From a virus, in the IMG/VR virus record IMGVR_UViG_2124908035_000006, positions 1-25,693 of that record: a stretch of DNA of 25,693 nucleotides; one strand, given 5' to 3'. Below, piece by piece: positions 1 through 8,141 of the stretch. The notes beneath the pieces were generated by a model that did no database searches, had not been told where the DNA came from, and saw nothing but the letters and a program-made list of their open reading frames with translations. The first letter of the stretch is position 1. Each line of letters starts with the position of its first letter. A program made the position numbers and the translations under genes.

Positions 1-29
1 AGCAGGGGAAGCAAAATTGTGAGCCTCAT
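1..29 (-). CDS. Start of an unidentified gene, cut by the window edge
   Basis: A Shine-Dalgarno AGGAGG (minus strand, about positions 38-43) stands eight bases before an ATG at 27-29. The nine visible codons read MRLTILLPL. A charged residue followed by a hydrophobic run is how a signal peptide or membrane anchor begins. It follows the DUF5675 gene at a short distance, so a holin, spanin or lysis-module protein is possible, but the visible part is too short to name it. Confidence 0.55.
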
Positions 30-55
30 AAATAAAACCTCCTGAAAAGTGTTTA

Positions 56-457
56 TTAAACAAATGCCTCAATTATTTCAATCGTCAACGGTTCCTCAGT
101 ATTCATTAAAACCGCCATGAGCCGCGCAAAGGCCGTCCGGGAATGATCCACCGCGTCCAGTTCGGCCTTGTCTCCCACTGCAATACAGCCGTCCAACTGA
201 TAGGGCCAGTTTGCGGGATGAATCCTCAACCCTGCATCTCCACCGCCGCCCGTTGCCACGATGTCCCGGGAAGGCACCTTAATATGGGGCGTAAAAATAT
301 GAAACTTAGGGCTTTTGTCAATGTCCAAGTCATAGATGCCCGCCGGGATAGCATGTTCAAGGTTCTCAACCGTGACCTCGGTAAGCAAGCCCTCGATCAC
401 CAGCGTGCCAAGAATGCCATCCGCAGTTTTGCGGGTGCGGGTAAGGATAAGGTTCAT
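56..457 (-). CDS. DUF5675-like phage protein
   Basis: 133 aa. The layout matches the DUF5675 family: an N-terminal LTRT strand, a central IPAGIYDLDI motif (about residues 37-46) and a glycine-rich GLRIHPANWPYQLDGCIAVG block (about 75-94). These end in the His and Cys positions that make the family look like a compact L,D-transpeptidase-type fold. Length is normal for the family. The molecular role of DUF5675 is not established to my knowledge; members commonly sit in phage late regions near lysis genes, and here the gene lies between the tail-fibre end and a gene starting with a membrane-like leader. The ATG at 455-457 has only a weak GGCGG site. A candidate promoter (472-499) precedes it, divergent from the plus-strand cassette. 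Confidence 0.75.
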   Translation of the reverse strand: MNLILTRTRKTADGILGTLVIEGLLTEVTVENLEHAIPAGIYDLDIDKSPKFHIFTPHIKVPSRDIVATGGGGDAGLRIHPANWPYQLDGCIAVGDKAELDAVDHSRTAFARLMAVLMNTEEPLTIEIIEAFV

Positions 458-471
458 GCAAACCGCCTATT

Positions 472-499
472 AAAATATTGACAAAATAATCCTTGTAAA
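472..499 (-). promoter_or_regulatory. Candidate minus-strand promoter for the DUF5675 gene
   Basis: On the minus strand TTTACA (494-499) is followed after 16 bases by TATTTT (472-477), upstream of the start at 457. Its -35 box overlaps the -35 box of the oppositely directed promoter at 493-521. Box match is moderate, so this is a prediction. Confidence 0.4.
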
Positions 500-521
500 C
501 GTAACCGGCTTATGTTATAAT
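493..521 (+). promoter_or_regulatory. Plus-strand promoter, probably leaderless
   Basis: TTGTAA (493-498), a 17-base spacer, and a perfect TATAAT (516-521). The ATG of the small basic gene lies at 528-530, so transcription from a usual start 6-8 bases after the -10 box would begin at or next to the start codon. No Shine-Dalgarno can fit. This supports independent expression of the two plus-strand genes. Confidence 0.65.
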
Positions 522-527
522 ATAAAT

Positions 528-707
528 ATGGAAAAGAATGAAATCTTAATAAGAACGACAAAGCATGGGGAAGAATGGTTTTCGAGAGAATACTTTTCTG
601 ATATGGGGCGCAAGGGCGGTAAGAAATCAAGGCGCGTTTTAACATCCGAGCAAGCCCGCGCAATGGTAAAAGCCAGGGAAGATAAAAAGAAAGTTTCACG
701 TTCATAA
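528..707 (+). CDS. Small basic protein, 59 aa, unknown function
   Basis: Translation begins MEKNEILIRTTKHGEEW and ends in a Lys/Arg-rich tail. Residues 27-50 hold a GRKGGKKSRRVLTSEQARAM stretch and then alternating basic helix residues. This resembles small phage and bacterial proteins with a repeated glycine-Lys/Arg then Ser/Thr-x-E-x-R-helix pattern, often presumed to bind nucleic acid. The start is chosen because the strong -10 box ends seven bases upstream; it would be a leaderless message. It is on the strand opposite to all structural genes and 26 bases before the lipoprotein gene, so the two probably form one small operon of the moron type. Function is unknown. Confidence 0.6.
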   Translation: MEKNEILIRTTKHGEEWFSREYFSDMGRKGGKKSRRVLTSEQARAMVKAREDKKKVSRS

Positions 708-733
708 AATACATTTTACCAAGGGAGTAAACC

Positions 734-1126
734 ATGAATAATAAACATCTCGCCGGGTTTACCGGGCTGTTCGCTGCGGTCGCCGTCGCGCTTGCACTCA
801 TCTGCACGTCGTGCACGAGTCCAGTTTCGGTGCCCATATCAGATACCGCCATTGTAACGGTTAAGGCAAGTACAAATCCAGGATTTTATACTGCTAACAT
901 CAGCCTTTCCATGGCCCAATGTTTTTATGTTGTTAACATTTCCGATTCTGGATTCGGACAAGTTCTTGTCGATTCTATGCTTACCCAAAACTCCACCTTT
1001 ACTTTTTATTCAAATGACCGTATTCAAATCGGTTGGTTTCATCATTTTTGCACTTGTAGTGTTCAACCGGATACAACATATAAAAATATTGAGTTTTTTA
1101 TTAAATCCGATACAACCATCTATTGA
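734..1126 (+). CDS. Putative exported lipoprotein, 130 aa
   Basis: A clear AGGGAG site six bases before the ATG marks the start. The N-terminus has a short polar region with Lys4, a hydrophobic core (about residues 12-23, LFAAVAVALALI) and cysteines at 24 and 27. The CTSC tetrad ending at Cys27 is a non-canonical lipobox (Cys instead of Leu/Val/Ile at -3), so lipidation is probable rather than certain. The rest is Ser/Thr-rich and strand-like, with five further aromatic-rich stretches but no domain I recognise. Its last seven bases overlap the end of the convergent tail-fibre gene. In a phage, an exported lipoprotein with its own promoter suggests lysogenic conversion or superinfection exclusion at the host envelope; this is inference from context. 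Confidence 0.65.
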   Translation: MNNKHLAGFTGLFAAVAVALALICTSCTSPVSVPISDTAIVTVKASTNPGFYTANISLSMAQCFYVVNISDSGFGQVLVDSMLTQNSTFTFYSNDRIQIGWFHHFCTCSVQPDTTYKNIEFFIKSDTTIY

Positions 1127-3825
1127 ATATGTGACCAAGTGTTTCCACCACCATTGTTGCATATAAATTCATAAGCTTTAAATCCAGAGGCACTGATAGT
1201 TACATAATTTGCTGCTGCTACTTGAAAATAAAAGTCCCCACCAATGCCCACATTTATCACTATCACTATATCACCAGTATTTGCATTTGTAGGAATAATT
1301 AAACCGCCCGCCGCCTGACCATCAACTATCCAAAACGATCCGTTTGCTTGTACGTCAACACTCAATGGTGTATTAGTTAATGTTAAAGTAATTGTAGATG
1401 ATCGTTTTAAATTTAAAACCTTATTGACATATTGATTCCCCCCCACCGTATCGTTTCCGGTGACATTCATCGATGGCGCGGTGATCTCACTATTGGAAAT
1501 AACCGGATATATACCTGCGCTTCCTGCCTGTAAATACAGCGCACTTGTCGTTGAGTAAATCATCGGCCCGGCGTAATTTAATATTTCCAAATAATGATTT
1601 CCGCCCGTAAAGAAATATGAATTCCCGTTTACACTCAAAGCCTGCGTCGTGTCCTTATTGCTGGTGAGGGTGCCAGTCGTGGATATGTTGCCGGTGTCGG
1701 AGATGTTGCCCTTGACGGTGACTGCGCCTGTAGGCCCAAATGTAACAGCATCACCAGAATTGCCTGCATTATCCTGTCTTAGAAAATTTAGATTCCCCCC
1801 ATTGCTATAAATGCGCCAGTCTGTGTATTCATCAGAACCAAAAGCTCCTGTTCCTCTAAGAAATTCTAATTGTGGCTGTCTATCACCCGATGAGTCGCTT
1901 ATTCTGATTGTTGCCTTATCTCCAGAAACTTCTGAATTTGTATTTGGGCTCGTGGTCCCTATACCGACATTGCCTGCAAATGAAGAATTGCCCGTCCCTA
2001 CTCTTAATGATGCCCACCTTAGTGCAGTACTACCCAAATTATCGGTAATATCAGCCGATGGCAATAAATCCCGCGATACTTGTAAACCATTTGTAGTTTC
2101 ATCATAAAAAATTGCTCCCCAACCAGTACGTGCCGCGTTGTATAACCTTAGAGCATGTCCCGATGATATAGCAATATCGCCCCAAACATCTAATAAATTT
2201 GTAGGATTATTCGTCCCGATGCCGACGTTAGTGCCGTCATCGTAAATCACGCTGTTCCCGGTCGTGTGCGCTCCGGTATGCCGCACCAAATACCCTGACG
2301 TTCCGTTGATCGCTGCGTTGACCGCTGTAGTTCCAGCACCAGACTGATCTGCTCCAACTACCGACCACGCTGAAGCAATAGCGGTTCCGTTTATATTTGT
2401 AGTTACATTGGTTGCATTAGACGCGGTGCCAGTAACATTTCCAGTTAAATTTCCATTAAACCCAACTGTTGCAATAATAGTCCCCGTGTCAACAATATTC
2501 CCACCACGCACTATTAACGGGTGGTTTAAGTGCAAATTTCCATCAGATGTCGTCGCAAAAGTTGACCATTGCGAATTATCAGGACTGTACAATTGTAGAC
2601 CGTTTCCACTGTATATTTTTAAGTTTCCTCCCTTGTCAATTATAACATTATGTACATTTAAAGTATCTCCATAGAGCAAAGTTGAGGTATTAGTGTGCGC
2701 TACCGTTGGCCCTGGGTATGTGCCGGTTAGGTCACCGCTTGCCGATCCATTCGGTGCGCGCGAATCGGAAAGGCGCGAATCATTTCCCTGTGCAATGGTT
2801 CCACCCGTCGTGCCAAAGTTCGAGGCCCAATTGCCCCAACCATAAGCCGTGTTCCAGTGGGTGGAATTATCGGTTAGAGCAGCCCATGTTCCAGACCCGT
2901 TTCCTATTGCAATACCATTAACAATATCAATTTTGGGATATTTTCCGGTTGAACCCGAACTATCTGAATATTTTGTTTTCCAGGAACTGTCCGGTATTAT
3001 CGTCGCTGTGGACACTGTGGTAAGCCGTCCTTGTGCATTGTAGGTAATTACCGGAGTGACTTTCGATGTTCCCACAGGACCAGCAGCGGTAATTATATTG
3101 GGGATTTTCTTAGCACTATCCGACGTATCGGCGTGGAGAGAATTGACCGCTTTTCCGCCAATAAGTAAATATCGGTTGTCGGGCTTAATCGTGGTATCTG
3201 ATTTTCCAGAGGCCCGGAAACTATCAGGTGGAGAAATAATACGCGCCCAAGGAATTTTACATTTTGTAGAATCAGAAATAACTGAACTATCAGTCTTTGC
3301 ATGAAGTCCCAATTTTGCACCGTGCCCGACAGTATCGTGATAGGACATCGCATATCCGCCTAATTTCCCCGCGTCGTAAGCAGTGTCAGCGCTATCAGCG
3401 GAAGCATGCAAGCCGAGTTTGTTTGAGGCCGTATCTTTTATCGCTTTGTAGGCCGCGCCGAAGCCTGTGGTATCATGCGCCGAAGTATCCCTCTTTGCGC
3501 CGAGCGAAGCGGCAAGTGAACCGTTGCCTACGGTATCGTAGTAGGCTTTGGGTTTTCCACCCAAATTTCCAGCATCTATCGAGGTGTCGGAAAGGTGCGC
3601 TTTTCTTAGACTATCAAGCCATATAATTAGCTGCGCCTTTGTGCATCGCACCGTAAACCCGTTGTTTACAAATACAATAGAATCCCCAGGCGTTCCGCTT
3701 TGCAATGCGCTAAAATGTACGGCCCCGGTATTCACTCGAACGGGTATCCATAGCGTATCAGGGCCGCTTCCCCAACTCGCCAAAAGAATATTAACCGATG
3801 CAAACATTAAAATTAAACTTTTCAT
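1120..3825 (-). CDS. Tail fibre / receptor-binding protein with Sec-type leader
   Basis: 901 aa from the ATG at 3823-3825, chosen because GGAGG lies eight bases upstream; a TTG five codons earlier would overlap that site. Residues 1-19 (MKSLILMFASVNILLASWG) look like a signal peptide. The body is typical phage-fibre repeat sequence: Asp-Ala-Gly-x-Leu-Gly-Gly...Tyr-(Tyr/His)-Asp-Thr-Val-Gly repeats around residues 85-175, SDSRAPNGSASGDLTGTYPG near 355-375, and two VGIGT-x-x-P repeats of the kind seen in S74-type fibres (about 540 and 625). No S74 chaperone domain ends the protein. The C-terminal 100 residues are Gly/Asn-rich strands. It is the last gene of the tail operon, two bases after the fibre-base gene. 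Probable role: host recognition at the tail tip. Confidence 0.8.
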   Translation of the reverse strand: MKSLILMFASVNILLASWGSGPDTLWIPVRVNTGAVHFSALQSGTPGDSIVFVNNGFTVRCTKAQLIIWLDSLRKAHLSDTSIDAGNLGGKPKAYYDTVGNGSLAASLGAKRDTSAHDTTGFGAAYKAIKDTASNKLGLHASADSADTAYDAGKLGGYAMSYHDTVGHGAKLGLHAKTDSSVISDSTKCKIPWARIISPPDSFRASGKSDTTIKPDNRYLLIGGKAVNSLHADTSDSAKKIPNIITAAGPVGTSKVTPVITYNAQGRLTTVSTATIIPDSSWKTKYSDSSGSTGKYPKIDIVNGIAIGNGSGTWAALTDNSTHWNTAYGWGNWASNFGTTGGTIAQGNDSRLSDSRAPNGSASGDLTGTYPGPTVAHTNTSTLLYGDTLNVHNVIIDKGGNLKIYSGNGLQLYSPDNSQWSTFATTSDGNLHLNHPLIVRGGNIVDTGTIIATVGFNGNLTGNVTGTASNATNVTTNINGTAIASAWSVVGADQSGAGTTAVNAAINGTSGYLVRHTGAHTTGNSVIYDDGTNVGIGTNNPTNLLDVWGDIAISSGHALRLYNAARTGWGAIFYDETTNGLQVSRDLLPSADITDNLGSTALRWASLRVGTGNSSFAGNVGIGTTSPNTNSEVSGDKATIRISDSSGDRQPQLEFLRGTGAFGSDEYTDWRIYSNGGNLNFLRQDNAGNSGDAVTFGPTGAVTVKGNISDTGNISTTGTLTSNKDTTQALSVNGNSYFFTGGNHYLEILNYAGPMIYSTTSALYLQAGSAGIYPVISNSEITAPSMNVTGNDTVGGNQYVNKVLNLKRSSTITLTLTNTPLSVDVQANGSFWIVDGQAAGGLIIPTNANTGDIVIVINVGIGGDFYFQVAAANYVTISASGFKAYEFICNNGGGNTWSHIQ

Positions 3826-3827
3826 TT

Positions 3828-4136
3828 TTAAGGCCTCCAAATAGTTTCAACGGTTACATAATCGGCGATCAAGCCAGTTGCAGAGCGTTGCAAAACAAAG
3901 TCGTCGCCTACCTGGGCATACCGATAATTATTTCCAACGTAAGAATAACCGGTATAAAAATCAAACTTTTTAATAATCCCGCTTCCACCATCTGGAACAT
4001 TGACAACAATCCGGTATGTATCGGTTGCAAATCCAAATTGCCCCGGCGCAAGATGCGCCATAAGATCAGCTTCGGTATTATTGATATGATATTCATTTAT
4101 CGGGTCCGCCCCGGCTTTATTGTATGTATTTTCCAT
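3828..4136 (-). CDS. Small tail-fibre-base-like protein, 102 aa
   Basis: The segment LAPGQFGFATDTYRIVV (about residues 29-45) matches the short GEFG-x-x-T-D-T-x-R-(hydrophobic) motif found near the N-termini of many phage tail-fibre and tropism-determinant proteins. The rest is strand-like and aromatic-rich. An AGGA site is eight bases before the ATG and lies inside the end of the frameshifted tail-tip gene, which ends at 4140. It sits between the tail-tip protein and the fibre, so a fibre adaptor or the first part of a split fibre is likely. No enzymatic motif is visible. Confidence 0.6.
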   Translation of the reverse strand: MENTYNKAGADPINEYHINNTEADLMAHLAPGQFGFATDTYRIVVNVPDGGSGIIKKFDFYTGYSYVGNNYRYAQVGDDFVLQRSATGLIADYVTVETIWRP

Positions 4137-4139
4137 TTT

Positions 4140-4254
4140 TTAATTATCCTGTAAAATTTCCGAACTTGGCTCGTCGCTATCTTTAAAATCCTGCCACACT
4201 TTTGAACCAGCACCTTCGCCCTCATAATAATCTTGATATAATTTAAAAAAAAAA
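4140..4254 (-). other. Slippage-restored 3' end of the tail-tip gene
   Basis: Minus-strand AGC is followed by ten T (4245-4254). Read in frame, the tail-tip protein ends after three Phe at TAA (4243-4245). If nine T are read, translation continues 34 residues: KLYQDYYEGEGAGSKVWQDF and then an acidic end ...SEILQDN, stopping at 4140-4142. That leaves a 3-base gap to the next start codon (4136) instead of 106 bases, and puts the next gene's AGGA site inside the gene, as elsewhere in this operon. Either transcriptional slippage/ribosomal shifting on T10, or a one-base sequence error, explains this. Confidence 0.65.
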
Positions 4255-7200
4255 GCTAATTGAGTCCAAGTCATCTATAAATACAAGCGATACCTCAACC
4301 TTGCCCGCTGGATTAAAATTTTTATCCTTTATAACCTTTTCAATAACGCACTCGTAAACTTCTCCATTTGTTTGATGCGGCAAGGCAAGATTTATGTGTT
4401 GAGCATAGTGATATGTTTTTCCCTTGTCGTAAAAAACAGGAACCGTAATTCTGTATTTGTTCATCCATGCTAATTTCATTTTAATCAATGCAAGCGCCTC
4501 ACCATAGGTTGATACTGTTTTCTGATCAGTCCAGTCGCTCGGCGGGACTTCAATTTGTTTATATTTTAAATAAAGCGCTCGGCATGTATTCCAAACCGCT
4601 TCCCCGTCGCTTCCAGAAAATCCCATTGCATAAGATGGGTCGTAAGTATCGGCCTGAATATTTGTTATTGCAAGCTGCTTGTCGAATTTAGAACTGCCGT
4701 AATTGTACTGATAGTTTAACAACGGTTGACAAAACACGTCTTGCACTTGGGCCGGTTGAACATCAGAACATTCCCCGGCAAGGTCTTCAAAGTTGATTGT
4801 TTCGGCAGGACTTTCCGGGAGTAGTGATTTTATACATGCGGTCCCATCTGGGTCATAGTACGTGCAAAGTCCGTACGTCGCGCAAAGCTTCTTTTCGATT
4901 TCAGCCGTCCACGCTTCGGAATCGTTGTCAACCTGAAAAGTGGGTTTATAAAATCCTGGGTATGTGGTAATCGTTGAAGGCATCATTGAAATCATGTCAA
5001 AAGAACCTTCGGCGCTTCCTGTTTTAATAAGCGCTGCTGCATCGTATTCAAGGCCCGGCGTTACCGAGGGCGTTCCAAAATTGCCCAGACGTTTACAATG
5101 CTCTATGATGTCGGCAGGCGTTACCATTTGATTTGTAGCGGTCTTGCGAGCGCCCCAGGCATCATTAAAAATACGGCCTGAACAAAGGGTGAAAATTTCC
5201 GAAGAAATGTTATCGGTAGATTGGCAGATGATTGCGAGTTCTTTGAAATTTAGAGTATGTGTATAGGTAACGTTAACACCAGAATTAATTGATATCGTTT
5301 CGATTAATAGCCCTATTTTGTATATTGATTGCAACAAATCCAAAGAGTTTACTTTGTCAAGAGGAAAGGTTTTATAACCGGAAAATTCTCTAATTGTTGA
5401 CTGTCCCTGTGTCCAGTCAGGAATACGCACAAAAGAAAAATTGTTATCAGGAGCAATTCTATTCTTATAATAAAAGTCAGGGAGATTATTTATGTCCCCA
5501 CCCACGGAAGTGTCAAGATATTTATAAGCATAGGCGGATAGCAATATATATTTATATGGCCCCATAAATCTTCGACTTGCAACTACTATACCAGTAGCGG
5601 AATAAGTATGGTCTGTCGCGGTATGAATATTTAAACCAAGATAATAATTATCATAGTCAATCGATATTTTTGAAAAATCAATACCTATTTCAAATGCAGT
5701 AAAAAACCCTAATTGCACCCCTGGAATTACCTGTACTGCAACTACGTGTTGATCCGAAGTGTTATCATCTGCATCAAAAGCATTCCCAGCAGAACCAGAC
5801 TCCACATACGAAAGCAATGATGCATAAGCCGGAGTTACAATGTAAACATTAGTGTTTTGTCCACCAAGTTGCAAAGGTACAAATGTGTTTTGACCATAAG
5901 CTGATAAGTCGGCAGCAAGATATTTTTGCAAACTGCCAAGTGGGAAAATATCAAAACTATAAAGTTTATCAGGATCGTCATCGCAAAGCATGGCATTAAT
6001 AATAAGAGCATTATTATTTCCATCATTGAATACTGAATATCCATAAAGACCAACAGGACGAAATCCTACTTTTTTCAACTTGCTATAGCCTAATTGATTT
6101 TGCGCTGCATCATAAATAATCGTTCTCTCGAATGATTTTTGAATATCTTTGTTGATGAAAGAATACAAGCGAATGCCAGAAGAAAGTAAACTTCCATCTG
6201 TTTCAAGAAATCCTTTAAGTTTCCAAATATCTCCTGAAAAACCATATTTTAAATTAACAATAGAACACCATACTTGATTTGTAGCTGTAGCTGTGGAATT
6301 CCCTGATAAATCCTTTTCAAAATAATCAGACGTTAATATAATTATCTCATGTGTTGAATTTGTTCCACCTTCAAAAGAAGCTATTTTTTTAAATTTACCA
6401 ACAAGACTTGTATTATCAACCGATCCACCCTCAACTATTTTTAACCATAATTCATTAGTTGTAAGCATAGCATTCAAGCTTGCAATCATAGCGGTAAATT
6501 GAAGATCTGTTGAAGTATCGGTCAATCCTAATTTAATTAGGTATTCAAGGGTCGGCGTTGTTCCTGCTTGCGTTATGGGAAATATACTTTGATCTGATGG
6601 AAGTATATTAGGCAACAAATCAGAATTAACAATAGCCGTTTGTTTATTTGCCGTCCTGATAAACTTAGCAGGAACAGGATTTCCGTCGATGACCTTAAAC
6701 GCACCGAAAGTCAACGGCACCATTTTTCCGTTTAGATCGTCGGTTGCATCTTTATAATTTCCGCTGTCAGGGTCATTGTTTATGATCGTGCCCATGAATG
6801 CATTTTGCGTATACGTGGCATTCATCACCTGTATTTTCCATTCTGCATCATTCCAAGATGAATCCTGAATTATCAACGTGCTCATGAGCATTTTTGAAGT
6901 CACCCTGGAATTAGTATCGCTTCCAATAAAATCCCATCGCTTTATTTTCCTACCAACAAGGTTCACGCCAAGAGATTTTAGTTTTAGGTAGTTTTGGTAT
7001 GTTGACTGTACGTTGATCGTATACCCGGTATAAGCAACAGGCGCACCGCCTCGCCGCAAGTCGGCCCCCGCCTCCTCCGCGCTTAATCCACCATCCGCAA
7101 TGATACCTGAGGCCCAGGAATACCCCGCTTCTATAATGGGGTATTCTGACCATTTTAAATATGATACCCCAGATATGGTATAAATTCCAAGGCTTGCGTC

Positions 7201-7260
7201 ATCACTTAAAACAACGTCAAGTTTAATCTCCACGGCATGTATAATTTTTGTGTTTGACAT
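4243..7260 (-). CDS. Large tail-tip / tail-hub protein, at least 1005 aa
   Basis: 1005 aa in frame, or 1039 aa if the T10 run at its 3' end is slipped (then ending at 4140). The start ATG (7258-7260) overlaps the previous stop as TAATG. I do not recognise a named domain. Position after the tape measure and the distal-tail candidate, and before the fibre genes, is that of the tail hub or tip-attachment protein (gpJ or Tal type) of siphoviruses. The first 180 residues suit a tail-hub beginning; the last 150 residues (...VPVFYDKGKTYHYAQ...EVSLVFIDD) are strand-rich with an ordered, baseplate-like look. Expected role: closing the tail tube and carrying the fibres. The name is by position; the coding status is certain. 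Confidence 0.75.
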   Translation of the reverse strand: MSNTKIIHAVEIKLDVVLSDDASLGIYTISGVSYLKWSEYPIIEAGYSWASGIIADGGLSAEEAGADLRRGGAPVAYTGYTINVQSTYQNYLKLKSLGVNLVGRKIKRWDFIGSDTNSRVTSKMLMSTLIIQDSSWNDAEWKIQVMNATYTQNAFMGTIINNDPDSGNYKDATDDLNGKMVPLTFGAFKVIDGNPVPAKFIRTANKQTAIVNSDLLPNILPSDQSIFPITQAGTTPTLEYLIKLGLTDTSTDLQFTAMIASLNAMLTTNELWLKIVEGGSVDNTSLVGKFKKIASFEGGTNSTHEIIILTSDYFEKDLSGNSTATATNQVWCSIVNLKYGFSGDIWKLKGFLETDGSLLSSGIRLYSFINKDIQKSFERTIIYDAAQNQLGYSKLKKVGFRPVGLYGYSVFNDGNNNALIINAMLCDDDPDKLYSFDIFPLGSLQKYLAADLSAYGQNTFVPLQLGGQNTNVYIVTPAYASLLSYVESGSAGNAFDADDNTSDQHVVAVQVIPGVQLGFFTAFEIGIDFSKISIDYDNYYLGLNIHTATDHTYSATGIVVASRRFMGPYKYILLSAYAYKYLDTSVGGDINNLPDFYYKNRIAPDNNFSFVRIPDWTQGQSTIREFSGYKTFPLDKVNSLDLLQSIYKIGLLIETISINSGVNVTYTHTLNFKELAIICQSTDNISSEIFTLCSGRIFNDAWGARKTATNQMVTPADIIEHCKRLGNFGTPSVTPGLEYDAAALIKTGSAEGSFDMISMMPSTITTYPGFYKPTFQVDNDSEAWTAEIEKKLCATYGLCTYYDPDGTACIKSLLPESPAETINFEDLAGECSDVQPAQVQDVFCQPLLNYQYNYGSSKFDKQLAITNIQADTYDPSYAMGFSGSDGEAVWNTCRALYLKYKQIEVPPSDWTDQKTVSTYGEALALIKMKLAWMNKYRITVPVFYDKGKTYHYAQHINLALPHQTNGEVYECVIEKVIKDKNFNPAGKVEVSLVFIDDLDSISFFF

Positions 7261-8141
7261 TATGACAGCTTCTCTTTAAGCCACACATTGACAGGCATCA
7301 CCCATTGGTTGTGCCCAATGTGCTTCACTGAAATAATAATTTCCCGCCCCGTGTTTTCACTGCCAAGAAATTTGACTGAGTAAATTCCATTGTCCCCCTG
7401 GTCAACCCCGAAAGGATAAAAATTTGACGGCGCAACCAGGGCCATATTTAAATCCCGGTTTGTAATCAGATAATTTATCAGCGCTGCCGCGTTGCCGGTA
7501 TTCAAGTCTTGATCCCATGAGCTTTCCCATGTATCGCTTGCCGAGGTGCTATCTAAGCTATGTGGCACCCCGGAAACGGAAAGGCCAGTATCAAAATTAT
7601 AATCGGTTTTAGGTTTAAACCATCCCTGTGGCATCATTAAATTTTGAATACTACCGATTTCAAAATTCCCTTGTGAAAATTGAGCCGGTAAAGTATATGC
7701 AGGATGCTCAGTAATTATCAGTTGAACATCGTCCTGGAACCATAACCAGGGAGCGGACATTGCCCCGGTCTGGTCCCTGGTCACAATTCTCATTTCAAAA
7801 TTCCCCTTATCACCCCAATCAGCGCCGCCAGGGAAAAAACCAGTAGAATCACTGCCAAGCGATAACCCGAAAGTACACGCCCGCCCGCCAAGCGGATCAA
7901 GCAAAAATGCATTGAGAGCCGCTTTAATAGTAGGATCATTCCAAAATGTGCCCTTGCATATCCGGTAATCATAACTTCCCGTTAAAGTAGTGTCAGGATT
8001 GCGAGGATCGAAAAACGAATAGCTGCCATCGCATGCTTTCTGCGTCGTAATAGGCATGTGTATTTCTGCCGTATATCCATATTTAGGTAAATTTACAGTC
8101 ACACTTGACCCACCGCTATATAATGTCATTGACCGCGCCAT
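7260..8141 (-). CDS. Putative distal tail protein, 293 aa
   Basis: A 293-aa protein directly after the tape measure: start at 8141, one base after the tape-measure stop. It contains many Gly/Asn/Trp-rich strands, for instance around residues 100-150 and 170-210, and no transmembrane or catalytic motif. In siphoviruses the gene after the tape measure usually encodes the distal tail protein (Dit) or gpM-like minor tail protein, which forms the ring between tube and tip; I assign it by order and size only. The gene is translationally coupled to the tail-hub gene through a TAATG overlap. Confidence 0.6.
   Translation of the reverse strand: MARSMTLYSGGSSVTVNLPKYGYTAEIHMPITTQKACDGSYSFFDPRNPDTTLTGSYDYRICKGTFWNDPTIKAALNAFLLDPLGGRACTFGLSLGSDSTGFFPGGADWGDKGNFEMRIVTRDQTGAMSAPWLWFQDDVQLIITEHPAYTLPAQFSQGNFEIGSIQNLMMPQGWFKPKTDYNFDTGLSVSGVPHSLDSTSASDTWESSWDQDLNTGNAAALINYLITNRDLNMALVAPSNFYPFGVDQGDNGIYSVKFLGSENTGREIIISVKHIGHNQWVMPVNVWLKEKLS

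Noticed and set aside
454-852. 132-aa minus-strand frame opposite the plus-strand cassette
   Set aside because: No ribosome site, and it overlaps two plus-strand genes that have promoter and Shine-Dalgarno evidence; the translation looks like a shadow.
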